The notes under the pieces are model-generated. The model was not told the origin of the DNA and made no database searches. It was given only the letters and a program-made list of their open reading frames with translations. The translations under genes and the position numbers were made by a program. A stretch of 64,000 bases of DNA from Sneathiella chungangensis. GTDB lineage: Bacteria; Pseudomonadota; Alphaproteobacteria; Sneathiellales; Sneathiellaceae. Shown here piece after piece: positions 62,597 to 64,000 of the stretch; positions within the stretch are counted from its first letter, which is position 1; each line of letters begins with the position of its first letter. Where the stretch lies: the NCBI RefSeq assembly GCF_009882935.1, contig NZ_WTVA01000015.1, forward strand, positions 753,108 to 817,107. The letters are read 5' to 3'.

Positions 62597-63046
62597 CTAT
62601 ATTTCGAAATGCGAGCCGTCGCTTGGCGCCTCCACCCGGCCCTTTTTCATGGCCCGCTGACAGAGGTCCTCAAGCGTTACGCTGTCAAGCTCCGCAAGCA
62701 GGCTGGCCTGGGCATCGTTCCAGAGCGGGCCGACGACTTTCTGCCCGATCTCGGAGGTGAAAATCTGCGCCTCCTCCTCCGCTTCCGCGGCGCTGATCAC
62801 CCGGATGACATCGCCCGCCGTGATCCGCCGCCGCTCCCGCGCGAGCCGGTAGCCGCCGCGCGGGCCGCGCACGCCTTTCAGGATGCCGCCATGCACGAGC
62901 TGTTGCATCACCTGCTCGAGATAGCGCAGCGGAATCCCCTGCCGTTTGGTGATTTCCTTCGATTGCACCGGGTCGGGACGGGCGTTGAAGGCGATATCGA
63001 CCACCGCCTCCAGTGCATAGAGCATTTTTTTCGGCAGATGCAGCAT
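62597..63046 (-). CDS. Rrf2-family transcriptional regulator without iron-sulfur cysteines
   Basis: 149 residues. N-terminal winged helix (MLHLPKKMLYALEAVVDIAF, IPLRYLEQVMQQLVHGGIL, RGPRGGYRLAR), the Rrf2 pattern. IscR and NsrR relatives bind a cluster with three cysteines in the middle of the protein; here only one Cys occurs, near the C-terminus (EDLCQRA), so no cluster is expected. Placed directly before cysK it resembles CymR of Firmicutes, a cluster-less Rrf2 protein that controls cysteine genes with CysK as partner. That comparison is inference. It lies two bases after dut. Confidence 0.92.
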   Translation of the reverse strand: MLHLPKKMLYALEAVVDIAFNARPDPVQSKEITKRQGIPLRYLEQVMQQLVHGGILKGVRGPRGGYRLARERRRITAGDVIRVISAAEAEEEAQIFTSEIGQKVVGPLWNDAQASLLAELDSVTLEDLCQRAMKKGRVEAPSDGSHFEI

Positions 63047-63048
63047 GG

Positions 63049-63513
63049 TCAGCCCGCCTTTTCCGCAACGCCGGTGGAGCCGAAGCCGCCCTCGCCGCGC
63101 GCCGTCTCGTCAAGGCTGGCGACTTCGCGCCAGGACGCCTGCAATACCGGCGCGATCACCAACTGCGCGATCCGGTCGCCGCGCCCGATGACAAAGGTTT
63201 CCTCCCCCGTATTCAGGAGGATGATCCCGACCTCGCCCCGGTAATCGGCATCGATGGTGCCCGGGCTGTTGGGCAGCGTAATGCCCTTTTTCAGCGCAAG
63301 ACCGGAGCGCGGGCGAACCTGCGCCTCGAACCCTGTCGGCAGCGCCATCTTGAAGCCCGTCGGGATCAGCGCCCGGCCGCCCGGCGGAATTTCGACAGGC
63401 GCCTCGACGGCGGCGCGGATATCCATGCCGGCGCTGTCCGCTGTCTCGTAGGACGGCAGCGGCAGGCTTTCGCCATGGGGCAGGCGGGTGATCGAGATTG
63501 TTACGTCAGTCAT
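63049..63513 (-). CDS. dut: dUTP diphosphatase
   Basis: 154 residues, the usual trimeric dUTPase. The five motifs are visible: SAGMDIRA (27-34), [11 protein letters not shown] (68-78), [18 protein letters not shown] (84-101), [10 protein letters not shown] (111-120) and the Gly-rich C-terminus [10 protein letters not shown] (139-148). It converts dUTP to dUMP and pyrophosphate. The ATG overlaps the coaBC stop (ATGA), a common pairing in alphaproteobacteria. Confidence 0.97.
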   Translation of the reverse strand: MTDVTISITRLPHGESLPLPSYETADSAGMDIRAAVEAPVEIPPGGRALIPTGFKMALPTGFEAQVRPRSGLALKKGITLPNSPGTIDADYRGEVGIILLNTGEETFVIGRGDRIAQLVIAPVLQASWREVASLDETARGEGGFGSTGVAEKAG

Positions 63514-64000
63514 ACATCAACACCTTGAAAAAACGTCGTTATTCGGGCCGCGAGGTCGCGCGCGACGGCGTCCTTGCTCTGCTTCGGCCAATCCTCGACC
63601 CCCTCGCGGGTCAGCAGGAACACATGGTTCTCGTCACCGCCGAAGGTGCCGGTTCCGGTCCCGACATCGTTGGCGACGATCCAGTCGCAGCCCTTGCGGG
63701 CGAGCTTTGCCTTGCCGTTCTCGATGATCGCCTCGGTCTCCGCCGCGAAGCCGACCACCAGCGCGGGACGGCCCTGCGTCAGCGCGCTGACCGTTGCCAG
63801 GATATCGGGATTTTCGGCAAGCGACAGGCTGGGGAGCCGGCCTTCTTTCTTCTTGATCTTCTGGTCCGCCTCGCTGGCCACCCGCCAGTCGGCGACGGCG
63901 GCCGCGAAAATCGCCGCATCGACGGGAAGCGCGGCCTCGCAGGCGGCCAGCATGTCGTTTGCGGATTCAACATTCTGCCGGGTCACGCCGCGCGGGGAGT
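63510..64000 (-). CDS. coaBC: CoaBC, C-terminal part (phosphopantothenoylcysteine synthetase), cut by window edge
   Basis: The frame runs past the end of the window, so this is the C-terminal portion of the bifunctional enzyme. Present are [20 protein letters not shown], the [19 protein letters not shown] stretch with the lysine pair of the CoaB active site, [23 protein letters not shown] and DWIVANDV. CoaB ligates 4'-phosphopantothenate to cysteine using CTP, and CoaC decarboxylates the product; the decarboxylase half is not visible. It is first in the run coaBC-dut-rrf2-cysK-moeB, so cysteine use and synthesis share a transcript. Confidence 0.95.
   Translation of the reverse strand, partial: SPRGVTRQNVESANDMLAACEAALPVDAAIFAAAVADWRVASEADQKIKKKEGRLPSLSLAENPDILATVSALTQGRPALVVGFAAETEAIIENGKAKLARKGCDWIVANDVGTGTGTFGGDENHVFLLTREGVEDWPKQSKDAVARDLAARITTFFQGVDV

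Overview
The window looks like a chromosomal segment of an alphaproteobacterium. The evidence is a ChvG/ChvI two-component pair followed by a short HPr kinase, RapZ, a mannose-type EIIA and HPr; an alphaproteobacterial-style addB-addA operon headed by tsaE-amgK-murU; and an exopolysaccharide locus of the exosortase (XrtA/EpsH) type. The order or genus cannot be fixed from sequence reading alone. No rRNA, tRNA, CRISPR array or recognisable insertion sequence was found.

Region 1 (1-34.2 kb) is one large accessory locus for making, exporting and decorating an extracellular polysaccharide. It opens with the 3' end of a secreted LamG-domain protein (2-1192), then three glycosyltransferases on the minus strand (1271-4499) and a type I secretion pair (4805-8145). 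The envelope export parts follow: a Wza-like lipoprotein and an outer-membrane beta-barrel (8483-10648), then the XrtA-associated ATPase and the TPR lipoprotein PrsT (10717-14161). Next come a split Alg13/Alg14-type glycosyltransferase, a membrane-anchored deacetylase (14388-16125), a GT2, a secreted beta-helix protein and an asparagine-synthetase-like enzyme (16405-20968). The remaining blocks are a GT2, a Wzy-like polymerase, an FrhB-like iron-sulfur protein, a Wzx-like flippase, a polysaccharide pyruvyl transferase, an exosortase-EpsI fusion, a BY-kinase and a Wzz-like chain-length protein (20996-31878), then the initiating polyprenyl-phosphate sugar transferase (32192-33664) and a VanZ protein. 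In the likely pathway the WcaJ-like enzyme starts the repeat unit, the glycosyltransferases extend it, the pyruvyl transferase and possibly others decorate it, Wzx flips it, the polymerase with Wzz and the kinase sets chain length, and the Wza-like lipoprotein with the barrel exports it.

Region 2 (34.2-38.7 kb) holds a small lipoprotein, dusC, amn, an alpha/beta hydrolase and trxA. Region 3 (38.8-49.4 kb) is a tight, mostly overlapping minus-strand run: a PAS histidine kinase, tsaE, amgK, murU, addB and addA. Region 4 (49.6-58.3 kb) holds ahcY, then the carbon and envelope-stress block HPr/EIIA/rapZ/hprK/chvG/chvI, and divergently a HugZ-like protein and pckA. Region 5 (58.3-64.0 kb) holds a lone LivH-type permease, a lipoprotein, an AEC transporter and a minus-strand operon coaBC-dut-rrf2-cysK-moeB that is cut by the window edge.

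The most interesting material is in the exopolysaccharide locus: exosortase machinery with no visible sorting substrate, a degenerate asparagine-synthetase-like enzyme without the glutaminase nucleophile, an FrhB-like redox protein, and a secretion ATPase with a long basic tail. Several clean intergenic palindromes (upstream of ahcY, pckA and the beta-helix gene) are candidate operators.
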